64,000 nucleotides of DNA from contig NZ_JAODOO010000013.1 of the NCBI RefSeq assembly GCF_025398335.1, forward strand, positions 1 through 64,000, read 5' to 3'. The position numbers and the translations under genes are program-made. The notes beneath the pieces are model-generated. The model was given only the letters and a program-made list of their open reading frames with translations, ran no database searches and had not been told where the DNA came from. The DNA comes from Clostridium sp. CX1. Its GTDB lineage: Bacteria > Bacillota > Clostridia > Clostridiales > Clostridiaceae. Positions 1 to 9,171 of the stretch are shown here, piece by piece (the stretch's first letter is position 1; every line of letters starts with the position of its first letter).

Positions 1-1
1 T

Positions 2-82
2 TATGTATTTAGATATTATCATCATAAAAGACCACATAGCTCATTAGGTGGGCTTACGCCCTTTGAAAAGAGGTATTTGTAA
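2..82 (+). CDS. Transposase C-terminal end (partial, cut by window edge)
   Basis: An open frame enters from the left edge and ends at TAA. Its 26 visible residues carry the integrase-core tail typical of IS3/IS481-type DDE transposases, YHHKRPHSSLGGLTPFEK, where the conserved RPHSSLG block precedes the stop. Only this tail is visible, so whether the upstream gene is intact cannot be told. It marks the left side of an accessory segment that has further transposase sequence at 2.7-4.1 kb. Confidence 0.75.
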   Translation, partial: YVFRYYHHKRPHSSLGGLTPFEKRYL

Positions 83-314
83 AATTAATCGAACTAAGTG
101 TTACAATTTTGCTTGACCATGTCAATTCCTAGGGGTACCGGAATTAGTATTAAAATCAGATTTAATTTAAAGATGGTAATTGAATTTTAAAGGCATACAC
201 ATTTGACCAGGACAGTAAAGTTGATGGAAATACAAATTTATATTGTGAATTAGAAATCTACTGAAAAGTATTTTGAATATATCAAGTTTTTATTAATTTT
301 ATTGAGGTGATAAT

Positions 315-959
315 ATGAGTAAACACTACGAAAAATTCGTTGAGGAAGTAGTTAAGAATAGAAAAGGAATCATAGAGTCCAGAAAATTAATAATGGATTA
401 TAAACTAGATCAAAGAGTTCCATTTTTTATTATTGAAAAATTCAATGAAATTAGTATAATGATAGAACTTGGGCTGGATAACTTTATCATGAAAGTAATA
501 TCCGTATTTGTGGAAGAATTATTAATTCAAATGAATATAGCTAAACAAATGTCTAAAGGCATAGATAACTATCACAGCCTACTTGAAAAATATGAGAAAA
601 AATATGGTGGCGAGTTATTAACTGAGCTAAGAGAAAATGGAATTATTGATGAGGATGATTACAGATTTTGCGTTCAGTTCTTGAACACAAAATTTGATGG
701 GGGAGAAAATATAAGAAATATTGAATTACATAATAAAGATGCCGAAAAAGTCAGAAACTATAAAATTGATGAAAATATAGTTAAATCCAGGGAAATAGAT
801 AAGTTTGCTGTTGAATTTTTAGAGGAAACAGTAAAAAGTCAATCAGGTTTTTTACAGATTGGTACTAGGGATATGAATGCTAAAAACTGTATTCCTATGT
901 TCATACAGCTGCACGAGTTTATAAATAAGAATTCAGGCCTATTATTAAAATTAAAATGA
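315..959 (+). CDS. Unrecognised soluble protein, 214 aa
   Basis: An AGGTGAT ribosome binding site stands just before the ATG, and the frame is open for 214 codons with clostridial codon use. The protein is charged and mostly helical in appearance, with no signal peptide, membrane segment or catalytic motif that I recognise. A Glu/Lys-rich middle (around residues 90-110) looks like a helical hairpin. It lies between a transposase tail and further transposase remnants and is followed 146 bases later by a membrane protein in the same direction, so the two could be one accessory unit. Function unknown. Confidence 0.6.
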   Translation: MSKHYEKFVEEVVKNRKGIIESRKLIMDYKLDQRVPFFIIEKFNEISIMIELGLDNFIMKVISVFVEELLIQMNIAKQMSKGIDNYHSLLEKYEKKYGGELLTELRENGIIDEDDYRFCVQFLNTKFDGGENIRNIELHNKDAEKVRNYKIDENIVKSREIDKFAVEFLEETVKSQSGFLQIGTRDMNAKNCIPMFIQLHEFINKNSGLLLKLK

Positions 960-1105
960 TGTGGAAAAACCCAACATTATTAATTAAATCTATATTAGTT
1001 TGTAGTAGAATTATTTTGAAAAGTAGCATTAATAAAATTTAAGTGGATTTATAAAAATATTAATTTTACTGTAGTTAAACTGATTAGATGGAACAAGGAG
1101 AGTAA

Positions 1106-2272
1106 ATGAAAAAACAAGGTAAAAAGACTAAAAACGAGACTAGAGGAGAAAAAGAAAATAGAAGATCTAAAGAAGCTAGAAAAGCTATTATGTATAATCA
1201 ATCAGTAATAAGCACAAATAACAAAGAATACGAAGAAAGCCCTAATGTGCCAAATGGAAAAAATACTAATAATTCTGAAGAAAACAATTCCGATAAAATT
1301 AGACATGATGTTATGCAAAAAGAAGATACGTGTAGTACAAAGGTTAAAGATATTGCAACAGAACAAAATAAAAGTAAAAGCCTTATTAACCTAGTATGTT
1401 TTGTACCTGCTAGCATATTAATTTTCGCATTTATTTATGTAAAAATTTTTATTTTTAGAGTTATATTAATTATATGTATAGTTCTTCTCGGAATAACGTG
1501 GATTTTGGCATTGAAGAATAAAATAAAAGGTAATTTTTGTATTATAATTACATTAATGGGTGAAGTATATACAATAATGGTCGTATACATTTGTATAGTA
1601 TTTATACCTATAATTAGTTATAGAATTTATGAAGGTAGATTCATATTTAATGGTACGAAAATAACTTCTAGTATTTCACTTTGCTTATTTTATATAGTAA
1701 GAAATTTTGGCGAGGTATTGAATATATATATTAGTTATCAATCGGCATGTTATTTATGGTCAATAATTTTCGTAACGTTAATTTTTTATAATATAGATAG
1801 AATTAACACAAAGTATTTTAAATTTATAAGTCTTATTGAAAAGTATATTCTTAGAATTAAATATGAACATGACATTAATAGGCAAAAGGAGTTTTTTTCC
1901 ATAGAACACAGTAGAATACTATCTTACATTTTTTCAGCTATAACTTATATAATTTTCAATGTTTCATCAGAGTTTGGATTAAATAATGAATTAAAAAACA
2001 AATTAATAACAACAAAAAGCATTTTAGACAACAATGATATTATAGCTTTGCAATTTTTAGGAAAACCCATTAAAGAAGCATTGTTAACGTATATTATCAT
2101 AGATACTGGAGTATTTATTTATAAGGATTGGACTAAAAGACCAGAGTATAAAGAAGAGAATGATATTTTTTGGATATTAATTATAAAGCCAGTTAGTAAT
2201 ATATTGGACAAGCTTGATGGAAGCTTAAAATTCCTCATATTTTTGCTGTTATTAACTTTAGTATATGCATAG
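1106..2272 (+). CDS. Unrecognised multi-pass membrane protein, 388 aa
   Basis: The start ATG follows an AAGGAG site. Residues 1-90 are strongly charged and Lys/Asn/Glu-rich, predicted cytoplasmic and disordered. About five hydrophobic segments follow (roughly 95-115, 118-135, 145-172, 185-230 and 265-285), then a soluble stretch, and the protein ends in a hydrophobic helix. I recognise no family. It sits in the same IS-bounded segment as the 214-residue protein upstream. A long disordered basic N-terminus on a membrane protein is seen in some accessory and phage-associated proteins, but that is only a resemblance. Confidence 0.6.
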   Translation: MKKQGKKTKNETRGEKENRRSKEARKAIMYNQSVISTNNKEYEESPNVPNGKNTNNSEENNSDKIRHDVMQKEDTCSTKVKDIATEQNKSKSLINLVCFVPASILIFAFIYVKIFIFRVILIICIVLLGITWILALKNKIKGNFCIIITLMGEVYTIMVVYICIVFIPIISYRIYEGRFIFNGTKITSSISLCLFYIVRNFGEVLNIYISYQSACYLWSIIFVTLIFYNIDRINTKYFKFISLIEKYILRIKYEHDINRQKEFFSIEHSRILSYIFSAITYIIFNVSSEFGLNNELKNKLITTKSILDNNDIIALQFLGKPIKEALLTYIIIDTGVFIYKDWTKRPEYKEENDIFWILIIKPVSNILDKLDGSLKFLIFLLLLTLVYA

Positions 2273-2702
2273 AAGCAGCATATAACTAAGTTTTCTGTAA
2301 AACCTAAAGACATGTCAATACTTTTAGTGAGAAATTGCATATCTTCAAAAGTACTATATAAATAAAGAACTACGAATTTAGAATTACAAATAGATAGGTA
2401 AGTTTCTACACTGTAACCTTTTATAACTGTTATCCCTATATCAACAAGTGGCTACAAATAATGATATAAGCAATTTTATTCATTTATTTTATAATTTGGA
2501 AAGTAGGTTGTAATAGTTTTTCTACATTAATTGAAATATGCGTATCATCAGTAACATAAATAAATTATAGTACCTTCTTTTTGATACTTGATGAATAGTA
2601 TTTCACGATAGTGAGATTGATTTTATAAGTTTCGTTAAGACTCGATAAAAGAAAATTTTCAGATCGGCCCCCATATTCTGGACATTTTCTAACAAATGAT
2701 AA
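2273..2702. other. Gene-poor stretch with a probable old IS terminus
   Basis: I find no convincing gene here. At about 2669-2685 the sequence CCCCCATATTCTGGACA, read on the other strand TGTCCAGAATATGGGGG, looks like the terminal inverted repeat of an IS3-type element and lies just beyond the stop codon of the reverse-strand transposase remnant. The rest is featureless AT-rich sequence. Confidence 0.4.
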
Positions 2703-2845
2703 CTAATTCATAGATTTTTTTATAAATTCATTTGCACTCATATAATTCAAACTTCCATGTATTCTTTCTTCGTTATAAAATTTTATGTATTCATCGATAA
2801 GCATGTATCCATGAGTGAAATTTTTAATCTCATTCCAAGCTATAC
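2703..2845 (-). pseudogene. Transposase remnant, C-terminal ~48 residues
   Basis: The reverse strand encodes a transposase tail ending MN-stop, including KFYNEERIHGSLNYMSANEF, the integrase-core end seen in IS3-family orfB proteins. The reading frame is lost where the next insertion element begins near 2846, so this older element was probably truncated by the IS3/IS150-like element on its right. Only the C-terminus remains, so it is non-functional. Confidence 0.7.
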
Positions 2846-2919
2846 TGGAGTATCCCCAATTTGATAGACACATAGAAAAGACTGTATAATAAGCACATAG
2901 GGAAGGATGCGGCTAACAA

Positions 2920-3213
2920 ATGGGTAAAAGAAGAGAGTTTTCTTTAGAATATAAAAAAGAAATAATAAAATTAATTACAGAGCAAGGTAGAAAGGTAACT
3001 CATGTAGCAAGGGAAATCGGTGTTAGCGAAGCAGCGGTTAGAAGATGGGTAAAGGAATATGGAGCACATGGGAATGACGCATTTCCTGGTAAGGGAAAGC
3101 TACGACCAGAGGATGAGGAATTAAGATTACTTAGAAAGAAAATGGCCGATTTAGAGGAGGAGAATGCCATATTAAAAAAAGCTATACGCATCTTCACAAA
3201 GCCCGAGAAATAA
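2920..3213 (+). CDS. IS3-family transposase OrfA
   Basis: This 97-residue protein has the OrfA architecture. A helix-turn-helix lies at about residues 8-45 (EIGVSEAAVRRWVKEYG), and a leucine-zipper helix lies at about 65-95 (ELRLLRKKMADLEEENAILK). It binds the element ends and, by -1 frameshifting, forms the N-terminus of the OrfAB transposase. The slippery A7 run is at 3174-3180, directly before the OrfA C-terminus, and the downstream orfB is in the expected -1 frame. Confidence 0.85.
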   Translation: MGKRREFSLEYKKEIIKLITEQGRKVTHVAREIGVSEAAVRRWVKEYGAHGNDAFPGKGKLRPEDEELRLLRKKMADLEEENAILKKAIRIFTKPEK

Positions 3214-4061
3214 AATATAAATTCATCTACGACAATAGCTCCGAATTTCACGTGGAGAAGATGTGTGAGGTGCTAGATATTAAGAGGAGCTCTTACTACG
3301 CTTAGTTAAAAAGACCTATGGCTAAAAGAAAAAAAGATAATGCTTTGCTTGCTATTGAGATAAAAAGAGTACACAGGCAATCGGGCGAAACTTATGGTGC
3401 TAGAAGGATTACAGCGCAGCTTAGGAAAGACGGGGTAACCTGTGGAAAAAATAGAGTTTCAAAACTGATGAAAGAAAATAATATATCTAGTAATTTAAAA
3501 AGAAAATATAAAGCAACGACCTATTCGGATCATAATTTTAATGTGGCTCCAAATTTATTAGAACAAAACTTTAAAGTTGAAGTTCCAAATAAAGTCTATG
3601 TAGGAGACATAACTTATATAAGTACAGATGAGGGTTGGCTTTATCTAGCCACTGTCGTGGATTTGTTTAATAGGGAAGTTGTTGTATGGTCAATGGGTTC
3701 CACTATGACTAGGAAACTTGTTATAGATGCGCTTTACGCTGCTGTGGATAAAGAAAATCCGAAGGGTGGACTAATCTTTCACTCAGATAGAGGAGTACAG
3801 TATGCTTCGTATGACTACCAAGATTTATTAAGGAAAAAAGGATTTCTACAAAGTATGAGTGCCAAAGGCTGCTGCTATGATAATGCCTGCGCCGAGACGT
3901 TTTTTACATCGTTAAAAAAGGACAGGCTATATGGACACAAATTTAAAACTAGAGCTGAAGCTAGAATGGTTATTGTTGAATATATAGAGATATTCTATAA
4001 TGCAAAGAGGTTACATTCAACCTTAGGATATAACTCACCAAAAGAATATAAAAAGGATTGA
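3182..4061 (+). pseudogene. IS3-family transposase OrfB with in-frame amber codon
   Basis: The -1 frame after the A7 slip site reads through an OrfB N-terminus and meets TAG at 3303-3305, in the context SSYYA-stop-LKRP. IS3 OrfB proteins usually have Trp here, so TGG to TAG is the likely change. The frame then stays open to 4061, with an internal ATG at 3318 giving 247 residues. The integrase core has the three acidic residues in the contexts VGDITYI, FHSDRGVQY and CAETFF, with the D-35-E spacing preserved, and the YNAKRLHSTLGYNSP tail. All catalytic residues lie after the stop, so a shortened protein from 3318 is possible but would lack the OrfA DNA-binding part. Confidence 0.8.
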
Positions 4062-4066
4062 AATGT

Positions 4067-4116
4067 AATTCAAAGTGTACATTTATGAAAAAGAATAAAT
4101 ATTTTCACTTTGAATT
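4067..4116. repeat. 11-bp perfect inverted repeat beside the IS right end
   Basis: AATTCAAAGTG (4067-4077) and CACTTTGAATT (4106-4116) are exact inverse complements with 28 bases between them. The left arm overlaps the presumed right terminal repeat of the insertion sequence. It may be the terminator of the transposase transcript or part of the IS end; no T-run follows. Confidence 0.5.
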
Positions 4117-4290
4117 TAATGGTATAATTAAGTAGTAGCCATGATGGATTAAATAAGTATCATATTCATAAAAAACTATGAGTTAACTATAAATAGTAAT
4201 TTATCATTGAGTTAAACATAAATTTAGTACAGTGCAATGTATCATCATAAACAATTTGTAAAAAATATAACTGAAAAAGAGGTATAAATT

Positions 4291-4701
4291 ATGATAAAAC
4301 CAATTATAAAAGATATATTGTTTTTAGGACAAAAATCAGAAGATGCAACTAAAAATGATATAGTAGTAATTGATGATTTAATAGATACATTAAGAGCAAA
4401 CCTTGAGAATTGTGTTGGATTAGCTGGTAATATGATTGGAGTAAAGAAGCGTATATTAGTATTTGCTGTAGGCAACCTTATTGTGCCTATGATAAATCCA
4501 GTTATATTAAATAAAGAAAAGATTTATGAAACTGAAGAGAGTTGTTTATCTTTAATTGGCTTTAGAAAAACAAAGAGATATGAAAAGATAGAAGTGGAGT
4601 ATCTTGATAGAAATTTTAAGAAACAAAAGCAAGTGTTTACTGGATTTATAGCACAAATAATTCAACATGAAATGGATCATTTTGAAGGTATAATAATCTA
4701 A
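4291..4701 (+). CDS. Peptide deformylase-like protein, degenerate motif I
   Basis: The 136-residue protein has the deformylase fold signature. Motif III HEMDH (residues 126-130) is intact and supplies two metal-binding His and the catalytic Glu. Motif II is EESCLS with metal-binding Cys85, where the family has EGCLS. Motif I is GLAGNMIG (43-50) instead of GxGLAAPQIG, so the oxyanion-stabilising Gln is replaced by Met and Ala-Pro by Gly-Asn. Deformylases remove the N-formyl group from nascent proteins. The metal site is complete, but the Gln loss makes ordinary activity doubtful. It stands alone just after the insertion element. A second, better preserved relative lies at 9172. Confidence 0.8.
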   Translation: MIKPIIKDILFLGQKSEDATKNDIVVIDDLIDTLRANLENCVGLAGNMIGVKKRILVFAVGNLIVPMINPVILNKEKIYETEESCLSLIGFRKTKRYEKIEVEYLDRNFKKQKQVFTGFIAQIIQHEMDHFEGIII

Positions 4702-4884
4702 TTGAATAATTAAAATATGAAGTAATTATTAGCCTAGAGGTTACTAAGAACCATGTGAGTTTGATAAGTGAAGTTTTCCTCTGATCATTAATTAATAATG
4801 ATTAGGGCTGCTGTTATTTAGAAACATAGTATATACTTGATTTGAAAAGAAATAGGTATTTAAAAAAAGAAAGAGAGTGAAAAA

Positions 4885-5145
4885 ATGGAAAAGTTTTTTA
4901 AAGCAATAGAGGAAAAGATAAGAAAGTCAGGATATCCTGGGGAAGTCAGTGGCGAAGAAATCTACGCTGAAATAAGTGATGAGGCCGAGGATCAAGAAGA
5001 AGGAAGTTACTTATTCATGAAGAAGCAAAATGATGATATCATGTTCGAATACAGAGTGGATATTTTAGAGGACAATATTAATTTAGCAACCCTCACGATA
5101 CATACATCAGAGAGAAATTACTTTATTGATTTTGATGCTGAATAG
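4885..5145 (+). CDS. Small acidic hypothetical protein, 86 aa
   Basis: An AAAGAGAGTG stretch precedes the ATG. The protein is very acidic in the first half (EISDEAEDQEEGS) and ends with alternating hydrophobic residues suggestive of beta strands. No family is recognised with confidence. It is monocistronic and followed by a strong hairpin terminator at 5237. The compact length and clean regulation argue for a real gene. Confidence 0.7.
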   Translation: MEKFFKAIEEKIRKSGYPGEVSGEEIYAEISDEAEDQEEGSYLFMKKQNDDIMFEYRVDILEDNINLATLTIHTSERNYFIDFDAE

Positions 5146-5236
5146 ATAGATGTATTAGGGATGAAGTATGTTACTGGTAAAATAAAACTGTATTAAAATA
5201 TGTGTTTAGCCTAACTATCTCATTTAAATTACAGTG

Positions 5237-5270
5237 AAAAATCGATGATATATGTCATCGATTTTTTTTT
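5237..5270 (+). terminator. Rho-independent terminator
   Basis: ATCGATGA and TCATCGAT pair around a six-base loop, extended by A-T pairs, and run straight into nine T residues. It ends the transcript of the 86-residue gene. Confidence 0.85.
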
Positions 5271-5461
5271 ACATGTATTGAAAAACAATGTAAAAATTAT
5301 TGGTAAGTAGTCCTTTCCTCAGTGTTAAATGCCAATTCATGTTTTATTACTTTAATAGAATATTAATAATGCTTAATTGTAAAAATATAATAAGGAATTC
5401 CTATTCTCTCGTTTAGGTATTTTCTAAAGGAAGGTTGTATTTTATTTCGAAGGAGGCAGCT

Positions 5462-6778
5462 ATGGTGGATAACTCAACTACAAGTATAATTCCGGAATTA
5501 CTTTTGATATTAATTTTAACTCTTATAAATGCATTTTTTTCAGCTGCTGAAATGGCTATAGTTTCACTAAATAAAAATAGAATAAATCATCTCTCGGAGG
5601 AAGGAAATGAAAAGGCACAGCTAATATTAAAATTATTAAAAGAGCCAAGTAAGTTTCTTTCAACAATACAGGTTGGGATTACTCTTGCTGGTTTTTTCGC
5701 TAGTGCTTCTGCGGCTACATCTGTGTCAAAAAGTTTTTCACAGTTTCTTATGAGGTTCAACATACCTTATACTGAAAGAATCTCTGTAATTATAGTTACC
5801 ATAATATTAGCCTATATTACATTAGTTTTTGGTGAGTTATTTCCTAAAAGAGTGGCTTTACAAAAATCTGAGACAATTGCTATGGCTTCTGTAAGACCTA
5901 TTTTATATATTTCAAAGATAGCTAAACCCTTCGTAAGGCTGCTTTCAAACTCTACTAATATTTTAATTAGACTTAGTGGCATGAACCTGGAAAATCTAGA
6001 AGAAAAAGTATCTGAAGAAGAGATAAGATCAATGATAGAAGTTGGCCAGGAAAATGGTCTTTTCAATGAAACAGAAAAGGAAATGATTAATGGTATATTT
6101 GAATTTGATGATACCTTAGCTAAAGAAGTAATGAAAGCCAGACCAGATGTATTTACTATAGATATAGATACTCCTAGTAATATAGTTATTGAAAAGGTAT
6201 TAGAAGAGAAATATTCTAGGGTACCTGTATATGAAGAAGACATAGATAATATAATCGGAATACTATATATAAAAGACTTGTTTAGTACTATACTAAAAGA
6301 TTGTAATGATAAGGTAGATATAAGAGCGTTGCTAAGACCACCGTACTTTGTACCGGAGAACAAAAATATAGATATCTTATTTAAAGAGTTACAGAATACA
6401 AAAAATCCTATGGCAATTCTCATAGATGAATATGGCGGGTTTTCAGGTATTGTGACCATAGAAGATTTAGTGGAGGAGGTTATGGGAAACATATTCGATG
6501 AATATGATGAGTATGAGCAGCTAGTTAAAAAGATAGATGCAGATACCTACATAGTAAATGGGCTACTTTCAATAGATGAAGTAAATGAGTTATTACACTT
6601 GGAATTGGAGTCAGATAACTCAGATACTATTGGTGGATTCGTAGTTGATCTTTTAGGAAGTATTCCAAGGGATGACGAAGAACACACTGTAGAATATGAG
6701 AACTTGGTGTTTAAGATTGAGAAGATAAGTGAAAAAAGAATAGAAGAATTAAAGATATATATTAATAGGGAGAGCTAA
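5462..6778 (+). CDS. CNNM/CBS-domain (HlyC/CorC-type) membrane transporter
   Basis: The 438-residue protein has an N-terminal DUF21/CNNM membrane domain (hydrophobic segments near residues 10-30, 65-85 and 108-130, with GELFPKRVAL), a CBS pair (about 195-330) and a C-terminal CorC/HlyC domain (about 350-435). Such proteins are linked to divalent-cation, mainly magnesium, homeostasis at the cytoplasmic membrane. I chose ATG 5462 because AAGGAGG lies five bases upstream. The in-frame TTG at 5435 has no ribosome site and would place that AGGAGG inside the gene. The next gene starts two bases after its stop, so they are cotranscribed. Confidence 0.88.
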   Translation: MVDNSTTSIIPELLLILILTLINAFFSAAEMAIVSLNKNRINHLSEEGNEKAQLILKLLKEPSKFLSTIQVGITLAGFFASASAATSVSKSFSQFLMRFNIPYTERISVIIVTIILAYITLVFGELFPKRVALQKSETIAMASVRPILYISKIAKPFVRLLSNSTNILIRLSGMNLENLEEKVSEEEIRSMIEVGQENGLFNETEKEMINGIFEFDDTLAKEVMKARPDVFTIDIDTPSNIVIEKVLEEKYSRVPVYEEDIDNIIGILYIKDLFSTILKDCNDKVDIRALLRPPYFVPENKNIDILFKELQNTKNPMAILIDEYGGFSGIVTIEDLVEEVMGNIFDEYDEYEQLVKKIDADTYIVNGLLSIDEVNELLHLELESDNSDTIGGFVVDLLGSIPRDDEEHTVEYENLVFKIEKISEKRIEELKIYINRES

Positions 6779-6780
6779 AT

Positions 6781-7182
6781 ATGAATATAAAAAGGACTTA
6801 TTCTAATAGGAGAAGGGAGCATATTCATATTATAAGACAATATAATTTTGACACTGGAGAGTATACTGGTACTAGACTGGTCATATTCACGAAGGAAGGT
6901 ATTAAGTACATAAAGGATTATGATAATTTTATTAAACATAGGTATAAGAATCCCAAGAGCAAGACTAATAATAACTCTTCATGGAGAATAAAAAAATCAA
7001 GTCTTAAAGATGTTATAATAAAAGAAATGTACAATACGGATGAAGACGGTAGGCTAAAAATGCATCATATTCTTTATGAGTCAACAACAATTCCCCTTAT
7101 TGAATATTATAATTTAGTTCTTAAAAAGGAAAAACTGCACTTAGATGAAGATATATTAGAATTTTTTTATAAATTGAGATAA
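6781..7182 (+). CDS. Hypothetical protein, 133 aa, cotranscribed with CNNM protein
   Basis: It begins two bases after the preceding stop codon, so it is translationally coupled to the CNNM/CBS protein. It is basic, with many Lys/Arg/Tyr/Asn, has no signal or membrane segment, and has no motif I recognise. The downstream hairpin at 7185 closes the two-gene unit. A role connected to the transporter is possible from position only. Confidence 0.65.
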   Translation: MNIKRTYSNRRREHIHIIRQYNFDTGEYTGTRLVIFTKEGIKYIKDYDNFIKHRYKNPKSKTNNNSSWRIKKSSLKDVIIKEMYNTDEDGRLKMHHILYESTTIPLIEYYNLVLKKEKLHLDEDILEFFYKLR

Positions 7183-7184
7183 AC

Positions 7185-7240
7185 AACTCTTGTCTTTTAT
7201 AACTGTTTGATAATTATAAAAGCAGGAGTTTATTTTTATT
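7185..7240 (+). terminator. Rho-independent terminator
   Basis: AACTCTTGTCTTTTATAA (7185-7202) pairs imperfectly with TTATAAAAGCAGGAGTT (7214-7230), followed by a T-rich tract. It ends the two-gene CNNM transcript. Confidence 0.75.
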
Positions 7241-7451
7241 ATCCACAATATCTTTAAGATTTATAGATATAGTATGGTTATCCATACTAAGTTGAAAAAA
7301 ATGCAATTATATATTAGAATTAGTAATAAGTCCTATTTGAAATATTTGTAAAGTATGTATTAGTTTATATGTATCGTTAAAATACTAATAATTTAAAAGT
7401 ATTTGCCTTAAAAATGATAGTTTTTATACGTAAATATAAGGAGGAATTTAA

Positions 7452-9149
7452 GTGAGAAGACTTAAAATTAGAGGAAAGTTGTTTTTAATGATAACCTTTG
7501 TATTAGCAATTCTAAGTATATCTATTTTAACAGTTACATTTTATCAAGTGAATATTCTTACTAAAAACAATCTTGATAAACAGTTAAATTCAAATAGTAA
7601 ATTAGCCTTAACTTTGATGGATAAAGTTAATAGTGGATATTGGACAATAGATGGAGATAAACTTTACAAAGGCCAGTATTTAGTAAATGACAACCATGAG
7701 TTTGTAGATAAAATAAAAGAAGATACTGGTGACGAAATTACTATATTTTTAAATGATACAAGAATCTCTACAACTATCATTAATTCAGGAAAAAGAGCTA
7801 CTGGAACCAAGGCTTCAGCGGAGGTTGTGGACAAAGTATTAAATAAAGGGGAGGAATATGTAGGTACTGCAAATATTTTAAACACACCTTATGAAGTAAA
7901 ATATGTTCCTATAAAGGATAGGGAAGGAAAAAACATAGGAATGTTTTTTTTAGGGGTAGAGAAAAGTAAGATTAATGAACAGGTTGTAAAATTAATGAGT
8001 ATGATTGGACTAATTACTTTAACAGTAGTTTTCTTTGCCTTTTTATTTGTTGTTAAAGTTACAAAAAGTATAACAGACCCTCTTCATAGCGCAGTGAGTT
8101 ACTTTGGAATTATATCTAAGGGAGATTTATCTGTAGAAGTGTCTAAGGAATATGTAAAAAGAAATGATGAAATAGGAGATTTGTCTCGGGCTGCACAGAG
8201 AATGCATCAATCCTTTATGCAAATGATAATTGATGTTAAAAACCTTTCTGAGAACATAAATAATAAATCCAAAGATTTAAATTCTATTTCCGAAGAAATG
8301 TCTGTTATTTCTGAAAATGTGTCTAAAGAAGTTTCTACAGTAGCAGATTTTACTGAAGAGCAGGCGGAAGATTTAACATCAATTACAACAGTACTAAATA
8401 AATTTGGAGAGAATCTAGATGAAATGGTACAAGCTATTAAAGAAATAGATGTTACCGCCAAAGATGTTAATTACATGGCTAATAAAAGCAATAATAAATT
8501 GGAAACTTTAATACAATCTATAACAGAGATTAGTGCTTCTTTTAAAGAGTTTTCTGTAAAAATAAATATACTTGTAAAAGATATAGATAAAATTGATGAA
8601 ATAACAAAGGTAATAAATGATATTGCAGATCAGACAAACCTTTTAGCTTTAAATGCTGCCATAGAGGCTGCCAGAGCTGGAGAAGCAGGGAGAGGGTTTG
8701 CCGTAGTTGCCCAGGAAATAAGAAACTTAGCAGATCAGAGCAAGGTGTCATCAGAGGATATAAATAAACTTATAGATGGAATATCAAATGAAACAGAAAA
8801 AATTCTTTATAATACAAAAGGTATGAGCGAAGAGTTAAATAATGAGATTCTCATTATTAAGAAGAATATAGATTCTTTTAAAACAATAATTCAAGCTGTA
8901 GATGGAATTACTCCTAGAATAGAAGCAGTTAACATGTCCGCTTTAAATATAAGCGGGGAGAAAAATACTATTTTAGAAAAAATAGAAGCATCTTCAGCAA
9001 TTTCCGAGGAAACAGCAGCTTCCTCAAGAGAAATTGCTGCAGCATCAAGAGAAATGAGTAGTTCTTCTAACGAGGTGGCAGATACAGCAGGAGAGCTTTT
9101 AGACATGACTAAGGATATGATGGACAAGGTAAACAAATTTAAAATGTAA
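7452..9149 (+). CDS. Methyl-accepting chemotaxis protein with Cache-like sensor
   Basis: The 565-residue receptor has a first membrane helix at about 10-30, an extracytoplasmic sensor of about 155 residues (single-Cache-like, to about 185), a second membrane helix (186-206), a HAMP region, and a signalling domain whose hairpin tip contains [19 protein letters not shown]. It would signal to CheA/CheW. Translation starts at GTG with AAGGAGG upstream. It is followed after 22 bases by a deformylase-like gene with its own AAGGAGG, so the two are likely cotranscribed, which is an unusual pairing. The ligand is unknown. Confidence 0.9.
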   Translation: MRRLKIRGKLFLMITFVLAILSISILTVTFYQVNILTKNNLDKQLNSNSKLALTLMDKVNSGYWTIDGDKLYKGQYLVNDNHEFVDKIKEDTGDEITIFLNDTRISTTIINSGKRATGTKASAEVVDKVLNKGEEYVGTANILNTPYEVKYVPIKDREGKNIGMFFLGVEKSKINEQVVKLMSMIGLITLTVVFFAFLFVVKVTKSITDPLHSAVSYFGIISKGDLSVEVSKEYVKRNDEIGDLSRAAQRMHQSFMQMIIDVKNLSENINNKSKDLNSISEEMSVISENVSKEVSTVADFTEEQAEDLTSITTVLNKFGENLDEMVQAIKEIDVTAKDVNYMANKSNNKLETLIQSITEISASFKEFSVKINILVKDIDKIDEITKVINDIADQTNLLALNAAIEAARAGEAGRGFAVVAQEIRNLADQSKVSSEDINKLIDGISNETEKILYNTKGMSEELNNEILIIKKNIDSFKTIIQAVDGITPRIEAVNMSALNISGEKNTILEKIEASSAISEETAASSREIAAASREMSSSSNEVADTAGELLDMTKDMMDKVNKFKM

Positions 9150-9171
9150 ATATATTAAGGAGGATGAAACT

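Larger units (their letters stand above)
2846..4081 (+). mobile_element. IS3-family (IS150-like) insertion sequence, approximate ends
   Basis: The element has the IS3 layout: orfA with a helix-turn-helix and leucine zipper, an A7 slippery run at its end, then orfB with a DDE integrase core in the -1 frame. The left end is placed at TGGAGTATCCCCAATTTGAT. A diverged counterpart on the right is TGTAATTCAAAGTGTAC near 4064-4080. The terminal repeats match only loosely and I cannot identify a target duplication, so both boundaries are approximate. orfB carries an in-frame amber codon, so the copy is probably dead or depends on readthrough. Confidence 0.65.

Noticed and set aside
2920-4061. The IS transposase genes as two independent intact genes
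   Set aside because: The A7 slippery run and -1 frame relation, together with the TAG in the fused frame, show one OrfAB gene that has been broken.
4741-4815. CTGATCATTA/TAATGATTAG hairpin after the first deformylase-like gene as a terminator
   Set aside because: No T-run follows and the stem is AT-rich with a wobble pair; kept out of the feature list.
5812-6492. Long reverse-strand open frame of 226 codons
   Set aside because: It lies entirely antisense to the CNNM/CBS gene, has no ribosome site and a Ser/Ile-rich composition typical of a codon shadow.
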